Positions 33,695 to 43,396 of a stretch of DNA of 64,000 nucleotides are shown here, piece after piece (position 1 is the first letter of the stretch; each line of letters begins with the position of its first letter). A program made the translations under genes and the position numbers. The stretch is from Cytobacillus oceanisediminis (lineage in GTDB: Bacteria; Bacillota; Bacilli; Bacillales; Cytobacillaceae), in NCBI RefSeq assembly GCF_004366035.1, contig NZ_SOEE01000003.1:461840-525839 (forward strand), in the 5' to 3' direction. The notes under the pieces are model-generated. The model did no database searches. It saw nothing but the letters and a program-made list of their open reading frames with translations, and had not been told where the DNA came from.

Positions 33695-34861
33695 ATGGAG
33701 CTTGTGATATCAAAAGTACAGCTATTATATGGCGAAGAATTGGAATATAAGAAGGGTTTAGCTCTTTGGATAAAGGACGGTTTGATAAAAGACATTATCC
33801 CTGAATCCGAACTGCCAGCCAACGTAAAGGTCATCGATGGAAATCAAGGGTTCCTCGCTCCTGGCTTAATAGATTTACATATTCATATGATGTGGGACGG
33901 TTCATTAAATCCAGTTCAAACCTCCGAAACAGAAGGTTATGAGCAGATGCTGATACGGGCTGTTTCTAATTGTCAAACATATCTCCAGCACGGCATAACG
34001 ACTGTCAGGGACATTGGCTCAGTTGATGATATTGCCCTGCATGCAGCAAAAGGGATCAAAAGGGGGCTTATTTCAGGTCCCGATGTCATCGCCAGCGGAA
34101 AAACATTAACCATGACAGGAGGGCATGATCCGTTCTGGGCAAGATTTATTGATGGGAAAGAAGAGGCTTTAAAGGGTGTGCGCGAACAAATCTTTAAGGG
34201 TGCTGAAGTGATTAAAGTAAGTGCTACTGGAGGGGTCTATGGAAGAATAGAAGGGGAACAGGTCGGCCATGCAGAGCTTAGCCTGGAAGAGCAGGAAGTC
34301 ATCTGTAAAGAGGCGCATCGGTTTGGACTCAAAGTTGCGTCACATGCGATTGGCCGTGATGGAATACTTAATTCAATTCTTGCTGGCGTCGATACGATTG
34401 AGCACGGTCATTTTCTGGATGATGAACTAGTTGACTTAATGGAAGAACGGAATACCGCCTGGATTCCAACATTGTTCGTCTATAAGCAAATTGCTTCACA
34501 GGAAGGGATTCCTTCTTATGCACGAGACAAAGCAGAAGAAATCGTCAGCATTCATCGGAATGCATTTGAATCCTATTTTAACCGGAATATCCTGATTGGT
34601 GCCGGTTCAGATGCTGGTTCACCATGCACATCTCACCGGGCGCTGCTGGATGAATTGTATACGATGTATGAGATGATTCCTGATGCAAAAGAGGTGCTAA
34701 AGACAGCAACAGTAAATGCCGGGAAAATTTTAGGTCGTGACGTTGGGCAAATTAAAGAGGGCTACAGGGCAAATCTGGTTTTGCTTAAGGAAAATCCGCT
34801 TGAGTGCCTGAGTAATCTAGAAAGCCTAGAAATGGTTGTTGTAAGGGGAGAAATAATTTAA
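33695..34861 (+). CDS. Amidohydrolase, imidazolonepropionase-like (second copy)
   Basis: The protein has 388 residues from ATG 33695, with AGGAGGA at 33681-33687; GTG 33692 just before it is an alternative. Motifs match the first copy: IDLHIHMMWDG, VIKVSATGG, VASHAIG, IEHGHF and GAGSDAGSP, so the metal site is complete. It closes the PucR cluster, and a strong terminator follows. Two paralogues with a symporter and a creatinase-like enzyme suggest two hydrolytic steps on one cyclic or acylated compound. Confidence 0.85.
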   Translation: MELVISKVQLLYGEELEYKKGLALWIKDGLIKDIIPESELPANVKVIDGNQGFLAPGLIDLHIHMMWDGSLNPVQTSETEGYEQMLIRAVSNCQTYLQHGITTVRDIGSVDDIALHAAKGIKRGLISGPDVIASGKTLTMTGGHDPFWARFIDGKEEALKGVREQIFKGAEVIKVSATGGVYGRIEGEQVGHAELSLEEQEVICKEAHRFGLKVASHAIGRDGILNSILAGVDTIEHGHFLDDELVDLMEERNTAWIPTLFVYKQIASQEGIPSYARDKAEEIVSIHRNAFESYFNRNILIGAGSDAGSPCTSHRALLDELYTMYEMIPDAKEVLKTATVNAGKILGRDVGQIKEGYRANLVLLKENPLECLSNLESLEMVVVRGEII

Positions 34862-34875
34862 TTATCCTAATGATT

Positions 34876-34914
34876 AAGAAAAGACATTTCATGTTGGAAT
34901 GTCTTTTCTTAATG
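34876..34914 (+). terminator. Strong terminator of the PucR cluster
   Basis: AAGAAAAGACATT pairs perfectly with AATGTCTTTTCTT around a 9-nt loop. The A- and T-rich outer arms make it work in both directions. Confidence 0.85.
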
Positions 34915-35093
34915 AATAGCGAGCTTTTTATTTTATAAAGTTAAAACCAATTTCAGGTTTGATGGTTAATATTGTTTAGAGACGCTTCCGGCAAAATTCT
35001 TTTTAAATTTAATTGATATAAGAGGGACTAATTGCATGTTTTTCCAGCCTTAGATACAAACTAAGTTATCATAATTTAGGCGGGAACCATCTA

Positions 35094-36617
35094 ATGAAAT
35101 TCTTTCGGAAATACAATAATCAGCCCAATTTTACTCAGCAGCATAACCGCAATCCAATCAGTTCAGATTTAACGGAAAATATAGAAGAAATCCAGTCAAT
35201 CTTTAGTGAAACACCTGATCTTGTTGTGAGGGATTTTGTCATAACACACTCAAATAGACAAGCAGCACTTGTCTATTTGAGCGGAATAACCGATAGTCAG
35301 ACGATTAATAACCATGTGTTAAAACCTCTTCTATTTGAGAACGGTAAGGATAATAGTGAAACGGATTTGAGGGTATCACTGGGTCACATAAAAGAAACAA
35401 ATAAGTGGCAGCAGATTGAAAGTGCGATTTTGAATGGCGAATGTGTCTTGTTTGTAGAAAAACGAACAGAGGCTTTTATTTATTTTACTTCTTCTTTTCC
35501 TAAAAGGTCCATTGAAGACTCGCCAATAGAATCTTCCATACATGGGTCACATGTGGGATTTACAGAGACCGGTGGCGATAATGTAGCGTTAATCCGTAAG
35601 CAAATTTACAACCGGGAACTGAAAATAAAGGAAATGACTGTTGGCGAAAGGGGGAAGTCGAAGTTAGCTATCTTGTATCTGGCAGATGTCGCGAATCACG
35701 AAGTGCTGAAGGAGATTGAGGAACGAATTCAGAAAGTGAATGTTGATAGCGTAATAAACGCGGGCGTACTTGCTGAATACATTGAGGATAATCCATATTC
35801 TCCTTTTCCACAGCTATTATTGACAGAACGTCCTGATTTTGCGGCTTCGGAAATATTACAAGGAAGAATCGCAATAGTGGTAGATCGATCGCCTAATGTC
35901 ATAATTGGCCCGGCAACATTTGATTCTTTTTTCAAAACTATAGATGATTATAGCTCCCGTTGGATGGTAGCTTCTTTTATTCGTCTAATGAGATATTTCG
36001 GTTTTTTAATCGCAATATTTCTGCCATCAATCTACATCGCCATCATTTTCTTTCATTTTGAAGTCATTCCTTTAAAGCTGCTATTATCCATAGGCGAATC
36101 AAGAGAACGTGTTCCCTTTCCCCCTTATATTGAGGCATTTATTATGGAGATTACTCTGGAAATGCTGAGGGAAGCGGGTGTTCGGCTTCCGGCCAAAATT
36201 GGACAAACAGTTGGTATTGTAGGTGGTATTGTCATAGGTCAAGCAGCTGTGGAGGCAGGAATTGTAAGTAATGTAATGGTAATTGTTGTAGCTTTGACAG
36301 CTATAGCCTCTTTTATCATTCCAAATTATGAAATGGGTTCAGCCATTCGAATGGTCCGGTTCCCGATGATGATACTTGCTTCTCTTTTCGGATTTGTGGG
36401 ACTTGCCATTGGATTAATGATCTTACTTGCACACTTCATTGCGCTTGAATCATTAGGAATGCCTTATGGAAGTCCGATCGCACCATTACGATTTCCAGAT
36501 TGGAATGATGTATTTATTCGACTTCCGCAGTGGTCTATCAAAAAACGCCCTTTAAGTACAAGTGCCGTTCAAATGAAAAAAGCAGATTCTCATCGTCCAA
36601 AGGGTGGCGAACAGTGA
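35094..36617 (+). CDS. Spore germinant receptor subunit A (GerA family)
   Basis: The protein has 507 residues, the usual length for GerAA/GerBA/GerKA proteins. A cytosolic N-terminal domain of about 300 residues is followed by about five membrane segments. Family features include FKTIDDYSSRW and the IPLKLLLSIGESRERVPFPP and GIVGGIVIGQAAVEAG stretches. ATG 35094 lacks a strong ribosome binding site (GGCGGGAAC upstream). It forms an inner-membrane receptor with the two following genes and detects germinants such as amino acids or sugars. The gene order A-B-C is that of gerA and gerB operons. The germinant cannot be inferred. Confidence 0.92.
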   Translation: MKFFRKYNNQPNFTQQHNRNPISSDLTENIEEIQSIFSETPDLVVRDFVITHSNRQAALVYLSGITDSQTINNHVLKPLLFENGKDNSETDLRVSLGHIKETNKWQQIESAILNGECVLFVEKRTEAFIYFTSSFPKRSIEDSPIESSIHGSHVGFTETGGDNVALIRKQIYNRELKIKEMTVGERGKSKLAILYLADVANHEVLKEIEERIQKVNVDSVINAGVLAEYIEDNPYSPFPQLLLTERPDFAASEILQGRIAIVVDRSPNVIIGPATFDSFFKTIDDYSSRWMVASFIRLMRYFGFLIAIFLPSIYIAIIFFHFEVIPLKLLLSIGESRERVPFPPYIEAFIMEITLEMLREAGVRLPAKIGQTVGIVGGIVIGQAAVEAGIVSNVMVIVVALTAIASFIIPNYEMGSAIRMVRFPMMILASLFGFVGLAIGLMILLAHFIALESLGMPYGSPIAPLRFPDWNDVFIRLPQWSIKKRPLSTSAVQMKKADSHRPKGGEQ

Positions 36618-37714
36618 TGATAAACAAAAAAAATCAAATTACGCCGATGCAATTTATTTTATTGATTCATGGTGTGCAGATGGGAGTCGGAGTCTTAACA
36701 CTGCCAAGGGAATTAGCTCAAAAAGCAGGGACAGATGGTTGGATTGCAATCATCATTTGCTGGTTTTTTTCGACATTGATTAGTTTAATCATTATACAAA
36801 TTATGAAGAAGTATCCGAATGGAACGATCCTTGATTTGGTAACCCATTATTTTGGGAAATGGATAGGAAGGGCAAGTACCATAATATTTGCATTGTATTT
36901 TGCTATATTGACCCATGTTCTTTTTATTAGAGAGGCACTCTTTATTCAAGCGTGGATTTTACCTCATACCAATATCCTGATATTAATTTTGTTGTTATCG
37001 ATTCCTAGCTATTTAATCGTTCGAAAAAACATCAGTATATTAGCCAGGTATTCTCAATTCGTTTATTTCATGACATTATGGGCAATTCTTATTTATTTAA
37101 TTCCTATGAAACATGCTGAGTGGCTTCATTTGCTCCCTGTTCTTAAGGAAGGCTGGGTTCCAATTTTTACGGCTGTAAAAACGGCCATTCTTTCTTTTGT
37201 AGGTTTTGAAGTTGCCTTTTTTCTCTATCCTTACTTACAAAAGAAGGATAAAGCCTCTTTGGGTATTGTAGTTGCTAATACACTTTCACTCCTCATGTAC
37301 TTGATGATAACCATAGGAGCCTTTGCATTTTTTAGCCCTGACGAAATTACCATATATAATGAACCTACAATAATAATTTTAAAGGTCATTGAATTTGAAT
37401 TTATCGAACGGCTGGAAATTGTGTTTTTTTCTTTTTATATATTTGTTATTTCTACAACAGTCCTTCCATTAATGTTTATGACAGTATTTTGTACAAGTCA
37501 GCTGGCTGGAAGACAAGATCATAGTAGACATATAGCGTGGTTTTTACTGCTTGAATGTATATTTGCTGTGTTGTTTCCCCCAACTTTCGATAATAATTTC
37601 CTTCTTCAAAAAATGATCGATCAAGCTGGGCTAATACTTGCGTTTGCTTTTCCTATATGTTTATGGGGATATGTCTGGCTGCACGGATTGTTTAAAAGGA
37701 GGGCAAGTAAATGA
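36617..37714 (+). CDS. Spore germinant receptor subunit B (GerB family, APC-type permease fold)
   Basis: The protein has 365 residues with ten predicted membrane segments. ATG 36617 overlaps the stop of the A gene (TGATG), with AAAGGGTGGCG upstream. ITPMQFILLIHGVQMGVGVLT near its start is typical of the family. The fold is that of amino acid permeases, and this subunit binds the germinant ligand in related receptors. Translation is coupled to both neighbours. Confidence 0.92.
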   Translation: MINKKNQITPMQFILLIHGVQMGVGVLTLPRELAQKAGTDGWIAIIICWFFSTLISLIIIQIMKKYPNGTILDLVTHYFGKWIGRASTIIFALYFAILTHVLFIREALFIQAWILPHTNILILILLLSIPSYLIVRKNISILARYSQFVYFMTLWAILIYLIPMKHAEWLHLLPVLKEGWVPIFTAVKTAILSFVGFEVAFFLYPYLQKKDKASLGIVVANTLSLLMYLMITIGAFAFFSPDEITIYNEPTIIILKVIEFEFIERLEIVFFSFYIFVISTTVLPLMFMTVFCTSQLAGRQDHSRHIAWFLLLECIFAVLFPPTFDNNFLLQKMIDQAGLILAFAFPICLWGYVWLHGLFKRRASK

Positions 37715-38826
37715 AACGTTGGTTCCTTGTGATTCTTTTCTTATTTCTTGCTGCAATACTTTCAAGCTGTGGACGAAGTATTCCTCTAGAGGATTTAGCG
37801 ATTTCCTTAATACTTGGTGTTGATCTCGATGAGGAAGATAATCTAATCATTTCTGAATCAAGTCCTGTGTTCAATAGTGAAGCCAAGAAAAAAATTGAAA
37901 CATACGAATTAGAAGCAAAAACAATACGGGATTCCAGGAGGCATTTTGACGCTTTGACACCAGGTGCGGTCACTGCCGGGAAAATTCAAGTCCTTCTGAT
38001 AGGAAAACGAGTACTGGAACATGAAGATTGGTTTAATGTCTTAGATACGATATATCGGAATCCCACATTTTCCGTAAATTCAAGAATCATAGTGGTTGAT
38101 GGTCCTGTATCTGATGTTATTCATTATGAACCGGAAGATAAACCACAATTACCTTTGTTTTTGAAGGAAGTTATTGATAAGAACATTGATAGATCGAGGA
38201 CTGTATTAGCCACTCCTCAGTCACTCCATAGGCAAATGTACGAGAAGGGCATGACTCCTTTGATATCAGAATTAAAAAAAGGCCAAGATGTTGAAATAGT
38301 TGGAGTATCATTGATGGATCAGTATGGAAAGTATGTTGACACTCTGGGTATGCAAGAGACGTCACTCCTAATTATCTTAAAGGATAAACAAACAGAAGAA
38401 TTAACCATTTCCATTCCACTGCCAGAGTTAGGGGATGAGGGAGGAATCTTTAATAAGAACGAATTAAGTATAGATCTTAGCAGGATTAAATCTAAAGTAA
38501 AGACTACATATAACCAGGATAAGTTTCATTTCAACTATAAGATTCATATGACCGCAAGTATTGTGGAACAGCTATTTACTTCAGGTAATGTAAAAGAAAA
38601 TGAACTTGAGAAGATGATTGAGCAAGAATTGAAATCCCGATTTGAAGGTCTTATTAAGAAAATCCAGAAAAACAAAATTGATCCAATCGGGCTCGGTATT
38701 TATGCAAGAGCCTATCAATATGAACAATATAAAAAAGTTGAAGGACATTGGGGCGAAGCTCTAGCGGATTCAAACATTGATGTTTCCGTAGACGTCACGA
38801 TAAAATCAACGGGTGCTATAAGGTAA
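37711..38826 (+). CDS. Spore germinant receptor subunit C, Ger(x)C lipoprotein
   Basis: The protein has 371 residues. A lipoprotein signal (FLAAILSSCG, lipobox Cys at about 20) anchors it to the outer face of the inner spore membrane. ATG 37711 overlaps the B stop by 4 bp (ATGA). The C-terminal Ger(x)C domain has IDPIGLGIYARAYQYEQYKK near its end. It completes the receptor trimer, and a terminator follows. Confidence 0.92.
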   Translation: MKRWFLVILFLFLAAILSSCGRSIPLEDLAISLILGVDLDEEDNLIISESSPVFNSEAKKKIETYELEAKTIRDSRRHFDALTPGAVTAGKIQVLLIGKRVLEHEDWFNVLDTIYRNPTFSVNSRIIVVDGPVSDVIHYEPEDKPQLPLFLKEVIDKNIDRSRTVLATPQSLHRQMYEKGMTPLISELKKGQDVEIVGVSLMDQYGKYVDTLGMQETSLLIILKDKQTEELTISIPLPELGDEGGIFNKNELSIDLSRIKSKVKTTYNQDKFHFNYKIHMTASIVEQLFTSGNVKENELEKMIEQELKSRFEGLIKKIQKNKIDPIGLGIYARAYQYEQYKKVEGHWGEALADSNIDVSVDVTIKSTGAIR

Positions 38827-38895
38827 TAAGGAAAATTCTCAGAGGTTTTACCCTCTTGTAATTATCTCTTGCAATCATCATTCAAATAATATCTT

Positions 38896-38942
38896 AAAAA
38901 GCCTAATTTTTTCACTTTCAGCACCAAGAATTAGGCTTTTTA
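38896..38942 (+). terminator. Terminator of the germination operon
   Basis: AAAAAGCCTAATT pairs perfectly with AATTAGGCTTTTT around a 20-nt loop. It is symmetric and can also serve the minus-strand DUF1259 gene. Confidence 0.85.
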
Positions 38943-38985
38943 AAAAGAATTGATTATGCGTGTGGCTAATGGCTCACCTTGAAAT

Positions 38986-39384
38986 CTATCCATACATCTT
39001 AATTGCATTAAATGCTTCAGCAGCTTTTTGCGCAAACGATAAAGGAGGTTCAACTGATTGAAAATGAATATAAAGGATATGGGGCTTAGCGAACAGCCAG
39101 TGGTTGTGCAGGGCACTGATGCTGACTCCATTTCTGACTAATACTTGTGTGAAAAGAGGAATTTCTTCTTCCAGAAGAACTGTTTCACCAAGGTTAAGTG
39201 CAATTCCTTGATGGTCCAAAGACTCAAACGAAAGCTCAGCACCTACTTCCCCTTTGCTGGGCCGTCCCTGAATGGAAACGTCCAGGTTCCGTTTTATTTC
39301 CACAGAGCATACTCCATCTTCAAGCTTCATGCTTCCCTTTAATATATGGGCGTATTGATGGCATAATGTTAGGTATCCGTTCAC
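38986..39384 (-). CDS. DUF1259 domain protein (LppY/LpqO-like)
   Basis: The protein has 132 residues and no signal peptide. LNLGETVLLEEEIPLFTQVL and SALHNHWLFAKPHILYIHFQ are hallmark stretches of DUF1259. Start GTG 39384, with AAGGTGG at 9-bp spacing. Many family members are about 300 residues with two copies of the domain; this is the single-domain type found in Bacillus. Function is unknown. The following 39385-39661 region (277 bp) holds nothing recognised. Confidence 0.75.
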   Translation of the reverse strand: MNGYLTLCHQYAHILKGSMKLEDGVCSVEIKRNLDVSIQGRPSKGEVGAELSFESLDHQGIALNLGETVLLEEEIPLFTQVLVRNGVSISALHNHWLFAKPHILYIHFQSVEPPLSFAQKAAEAFNAIKMYG

Positions 39385-39661
39385 GCTGAATGACCACCTT
39401 ATCTATCTTTTTATATAGAAGCTATGAATATACTCTTTTTTTTATGACATAAAAGATAATGGGAATCGCTGAAAGATCCTGCTTTACTTCAAGAATCAGG
39501 AATGAACAGTTCTGTTTTTAGTATTGATACTAAATGAGAACTTGAAATATATCATTTAACTGCTAATAGATTTTTAATATAAACACTTTACAGATAGTAT
39601 TATCTATGATAAATTCTATTTATCTAATGATTCTGAAATTTCAAAAAGATGGTGTGAGTAA

Positions 39662-40024
39662 ATGAGTTGGACTGCTGGCCCATTTAAACAGGAGCTTATT
39701 AAGGACTATAATAATATCAACCTTCTATTGTTTAACATTGGTGTCAAAAGTCAAAGAATCGACTTTTTGGGGGATAAGATATTAATTTTCGCCTATCATA
39801 AGAGAATTCCATCTCTTAAACATTTGGACGAGATTAATCGCTTTGTAACCCGAATGACTGACATTGCCATCATAGATAGTTATAAGGAACATTTAAGGAA
39901 TGTCCTGGAAGAAAAATATGGGATGAAGGTACTTTCTATTTTAAAGGACTATGATCCCGTTACTGAGCTTTCAGGTACTATTATTACCCTGGATCGGGAT
40001 ACGAGTGCCTATATTTCCAGGTAA
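39662..40024 (+). CDS. DUF2294/MpsC-like protein
   Basis: The protein has 120 residues. The sequence QELIKDYNNINLLLFNIGVK through GTIITLDRDTSAYIS is the layout of DUF2294, which in staphylococci is the MpsC subunit of a membrane-potential system linked to bicarbonate uptake; in Bacillus the small stand-alone form is common and has no known role. ATG 39662 is preceded by GGTGTGAGTAA, a poor ribosome binding site. It has its own strong terminator and no partner MpsAB genes nearby, so a link to ion transport is not supported here. Confidence 0.65.
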   Translation: MSWTAGPFKQELIKDYNNINLLLFNIGVKSQRIDFLGDKILIFAYHKRIPSLKHLDEINRFVTRMTDIAIIDSYKEHLRNVLEEKYGMKVLSILKDYDPVTELSGTIITLDRDTSAYISR

Positions 40025-40066
40025 CTAAATATTGGTGACTGGTCCATTGAACTCTTAAGAGTGCAT

Positions 40067-40128
40067 AAAAACCGTCAGTACAAGCTTTCAGACTAGCGTC
40101 TGTTTGTTTTGTGCTGACGGTTTTTTTT
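40067..40128 (+). terminator. Intrinsic terminator with nested hairpin
   Basis: AAAACCGTCAGTAC pairs with GTGCTGACGGTTTT around an inner hairpin CAGAC-TAGC-GTCTG (40089-40102). Eight T follow the outer stem. Confidence 0.85.
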
Positions 40129-40150
40129 ATAAAAAAAAGGAGGCAACATT

Positions 40151-41173
40151 ATGAAAACAGTAGAAGATGTATTGATTGCGCTGGATGACCTTACAGGAGG
40201 AAGAGTGATTAAATCTCTAAATGATATTACAAGTGGTGAGCATCCCTTTGTCATCATGAAGTCTTCCAACCTTCCAGGAAAAGAAATCATAGAAACTCCT
40301 GGTCTTGTTTATGGTGAAATGAAAAAAGAAGTAAAAAAAGTAGCCGTTGCTATGACCATGACAGAAGGATGTATTGAACTTGCCGGCGCTACTGGTGTCG
40401 ATGCCATTGTTGCTCATCACCCGATAGCTGAAGCGGCTAATTCAGGTGGTGTTATTTTGAAAAACTATCTGGATTTATATGATGTAGCTGCTTTTGAATT
40501 ACATGAAGCTTTCCATGGATTGCATCCTGGCATCCCTTTTTTGCACGGCCATCAGGTATACAGGACAGAGGTTTCTTATGGAGGAGTACATGGAAATATT
40601 TTATATGTAGGAAAAGCACTCCCGGAGGTGAAAACGCTAGGAGATATTTTAACTCGGCTGGACAATTTTATGGGTCTAAAAGATGAAGATGATCTATTAC
40701 ATACCGAAAAGGAAATACGCAATGTTTCATCTCTGACTGAAACAAGTACAGTGACACGCGGGCGGATTGTCTGTGGAGAAGAAACCAGCACCGTGAACAA
40801 TATTGTGCACATTTTCCCGCATACGGGATTTTCCCCTGACCATTTGCGTCAAGTCATCCAAGAACACCCTGAAGCTGACACTGTTCTCGCTTCCATTAGC
40901 CGGGTTTATGATGGACATCCACTTATTGAAACGGCTAAGGAGTTAGGGCTTAATTTTATTATTGGCAACTGCCATGTGTTAGAAATACTGGAAAATGGTT
41001 TACCTTTAGCTTATGCCTTAGATATACTGCTCCCTGATGTAGAAGTCGTTGTTTTCCGGGAACGTGTGACAAGCATGTCCATAAATGAAATGGGCTCTCC
41101 GCATTTAAAGAAATATGCAGAAGAAATGGCTACTGGTTATCTATTGAAAAAAACGGCTGTCCATACACTATAA
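40151..41173 (+). CDS. NIF3-like (DUF34) dinuclear metal protein
   Basis: The protein has 340 residues. AIVAHHPIAEAA carries the two His ligands of the NIF3 dinuclear metal site, and a late IIGNCHVLEILENG carries a further His. The length fits bacterial NIF3-like proteins. ATG 40151 follows AAAAAGGAGG. The role of the family is unsettled (GTP cyclohydrolase I type 2-like hydrolases or metal insertion have been proposed). It is 17 bp from a Gate-domain membrane protein gene, so the two form an operon. A metal or nucleoside link is possible but unproven. Confidence 0.75.
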   Translation: MKTVEDVLIALDDLTGGRVIKSLNDITSGEHPFVIMKSSNLPGKEIIETPGLVYGEMKKEVKKVAVAMTMTEGCIELAGATGVDAIVAHHPIAEAANSGGVILKNYLDLYDVAAFELHEAFHGLHPGIPFLHGHQVYRTEVSYGGVHGNILYVGKALPEVKTLGDILTRLDNFMGLKDEDDLLHTEKEIRNVSSLTETSTVTRGRIVCGEETSTVNNIVHIFPHTGFSPDHLRQVIQEHPEADTVLASISRVYDGHPLIETAKELGLNFIIGNCHVLEILENGLPLAYALDILLPDVEVVVFRERVTSMSINEMGSPHLKKYAEEMATGYLLKKTAVHTL

Positions 41174-41190
41174 AAAAGGAGTGCAGGTAG

Positions 41191-42312
41191 ATGAGCGAGG
41201 TTAAATCTTTAGTACAAAAAGATGTAGAAATAGAAGAGACTAGTGCCCCGATTCCTTTAACTAGAAAATGGACACAAATCGAAGTAGTAGGTCTTGGTTT
41301 AGTCATAATCTCACTGTTAGTATTGTTAATCACTCCAGGAACATTAGCCGGGTTATTTACTTCCATTGTCGATCAAGTTTTCCCGGTTATCGTAGAGATA
41401 TTTTTAACCGGCACAGTAGGCGTTTCCATTATTGTTAGTGTCATTATTGGAAGGTTTCTGGAAAGGTTAGGCTTTACTGATGCGTTAATTCGGATATTTA
41501 TTCCTGTTACAAAGCTGATGAAAGTGAATTCAGCTGTTATCATTCCAAGTATATATAATATTCTTGGTGATATAAATGCGGCTGGAAAAATTGCCGGACC
41601 GATTTTAATCCGTTCGGGAGCAACAAAAGCAGAGCAAAAAATAGCGGTGGCAACCATGGTTCAATCGCAGCAATCCTTTGCTACATTTATGTTAGGCATG
41701 GTCGCTTTAACGGCTGTAGGGGCCAATGCTTTTGTAGTCGTTGTGTTAGCTGTATTCATGCCTGTCATTATTGTCCCGTTTCTTCTATCTAAAACCATTT
41801 ATCGGGATACGAGAGCTGTCCAAATTGCAAAACTGCCTCAATTTACTCCCAAAACTGGTTTTTTGCCCACTCTATTTAATGCAGCCAGGGAGGGAGCAGA
41901 GCTTTTATTCCTTCTCATTATACCAGCTGCAGCTGTCGTGTTTGCTGCTATTGGTGTTTTGGACTATATCGGAATTTGGGCAAAAGTTGAATCTGGCTTG
42001 TCAACCGTATTGTTAGCTCTAAATATTCATCCTGAGACAGGCATTCTTTCCATATTGGCCAGCCCGGCTCTGGCCATGGCCCAGTTGTCAGAAGTTGCGG
42101 GTACTTTGGATCCGCGTTTGGTGATTGGATCTTTCGTGCTGGCGTCATCTGGTTTGCCTTTGTCTACTATCTTTGGTCAGGTTCCGGTTATATGGGCAGC
42201 TAATTCTGACCTTAGTGAAAAGGAGGCCATGGGAGCAGCTGTATTAGGAATCGGTATGCGTATTTTGACAGCCTTTTTAATTGTTTATTTCTTAACGCCG
42301 ATATTAGTTTAA
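41191..42312 (+). CDS. Nucleoside-recognition/Gate domain membrane protein
   Basis: The protein has 373 residues with about nine to ten membrane segments. Two similar halves each carry a Gate-type pattern: SVIIGRFLERLGFTDALIRI in the first half and AVVFAAIGVLDYIGIW in the second. It resembles proteins annotated as nucleoside recognition domain or YjiH-like. ATG 41191 follows AAAAAGGAGTG. It is the second gene of the NIF3 operon. The transported solute is unknown. No terminator with a T run was found directly behind it. Confidence 0.7.
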   Translation: MSEVKSLVQKDVEIEETSAPIPLTRKWTQIEVVGLGLVIISLLVLLITPGTLAGLFTSIVDQVFPVIVEIFLTGTVGVSIIVSVIIGRFLERLGFTDALIRIFIPVTKLMKVNSAVIIPSIYNILGDINAAGKIAGPILIRSGATKAEQKIAVATMVQSQQSFATFMLGMVALTAVGANAFVVVVLAVFMPVIIVPFLLSKTIYRDTRAVQIAKLPQFTPKTGFLPTLFNAAREGAELLFLLIIPAAAVVFAAIGVLDYIGIWAKVESGLSTVLLALNIHPETGILSILASPALAMAQLSEVAGTLDPRLVIGSFVLASSGLPLSTIFGQVPVIWAANSDLSEKEAMGAAVLGIGMRILTAFLIVYFLTPILV

Positions 42313-42360
42313 TGCTCGGTGTGAAGATGAAAAAATGGCTTTTAGGATTGTTTATAAGAT

Positions 42361-42825
42361 CTAAATTTTACCCAGTAAAAAAGAGAGATCGATAGAATAT
42401 TGAACTGGAGGGTTCCATTCAATAGATTGGGGATCCAGGTGGAGCTCTGTTTTGCTTAAAAGCTGGTTTTCCTCGCTCCATAAGAAAAGAACGGCCGTTT
42501 GATGAATGGGTTCCATAATACCTTTATTCGGCGCAAGAAGTTCAATTTTAAGGTCATCCAGAGGAATTTCCGGCCGGCAAATAAGGTTACAAGGCGCTGT
42601 TTGTAAAGGTTCATAGTGATTTATTGTGTTTTCAGACAGATGGTGAATCCTCCCTGTAGCTGCAATTCTTTTATCAGGGAGAATCAGTCCAGGTTCATGA
42701 TAGATGTCTCTTCCAATCGATGAAGGCATCTTTTTTTTGTTCCACAAAATGGACATTGAAAAAGTGTGGCCAGGCAAAATCGTCCATGCTCTTTTGGCTA
42801 TCAGTTCAAATCCGATAAAGGACAT
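42361..42825 (-). CDS. Unrecognised conserved-looking protein
   Basis: The protein has 154 residues with no signal peptide or membrane segment. It has a beta-rich look with many Pro, Trp and His residues (AWTILPGHTFSMSILW, SIEWNPPVQYSIDLS). ATG 42825 follows AGAGGGAG at good spacing, which supports a real gene. It is convergent with the Gate protein gene. I do not know the family. It resembles small immunity or carrier-type beta proteins, but that is only a fold impression. Confidence 0.55.
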   Translation of the reverse strand: MSFIGFELIAKRAWTILPGHTFSMSILWNKKKMPSSIGRDIYHEPGLILPDKRIAATGRIHHLSENTINHYEPLQTAPCNLICRPEIPLDDLKIELLAPNKGIMEPIHQTAVLFLWSEENQLLSKTELHLDPQSIEWNPPVQYSIDLSFLLGKI

Positions 42826-42964
42826 GGCTCTCCCTCTTTTCTATTACTCGATACTGATGTTTATGCTCTAAAAAGCCAAAATATCTGATATGTTTCCATC
42901 AACGTAAAACTTACTATTTAGGAACATAGGTATTATTAAAGATCCATTCCGATTTTTTAAAGAT

Positions 42965-43139
42965 GTATATATACCAACTAACTGGTATTCAACATGAGAT
43001 ACTCAATAACAGGGGAAGTTTGCGAAAAGGGCTAGAGTAATATGAAGTAAGGTTCTGGTTTAGGATACGGGGACTAGCGAAGCATTTGATAAAATTATTT
43101 ATCCGGATTCGATTAAAGAGACAGAAGAAGAATCTTAAA
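42965..43139 (+). pseudogene. Internally deleted paralogue of the lipoprotein gene at 46363
   Basis: The upstream block ATACCAACTAACTGGTATTC (42970-42989) matches ATACCAACTAACAGGTATTT upstream of the lipoprotein (46308-46327), and AACAGGGG follows in both. The last 30 codons also survive: EAFDKIIYPDSIKETEEES against EVFDEIIYPDAMEETGEES, with one in-frame TAG. Nearly 600 bp between them is gone. The mid gene was probably removed by deletion. Confidence 0.6.
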
Positions 43140-43396
43140 ACACCAATGAAAATTATCCAGACCATCATTTTTTTAATTAAAGTATTTCATGAAAATAAAG
43201 TTAAGAAAGCCAAGGGTTATGAAATTTCATTCCATTCTAATTTCTGAAATACTGTATGTTGTCGTAGCTGTCTATGCAACACTAGATTATTAAGCTGAAA
43301 AAATTATAAAAAGGGGCATTCTTCGTTTCAGTCTGAAGTATGGCCATGGTGTCCTTTGAAAGGGCACCAGTTGAGGTATGTAACTCTGCAAACAAG

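Noticed and set aside
35030..35093. SigG promoter for the germination operon
   Set aside because: CATAATTTA at about 35070 fits the -10 loosely, but no -35 at the right distance was found.
38940..39131. Minus-strand frame overlapping the DUF1259 gene
   Set aside because: Shadow of the DUF1259 frame, which has family motifs and a better start.
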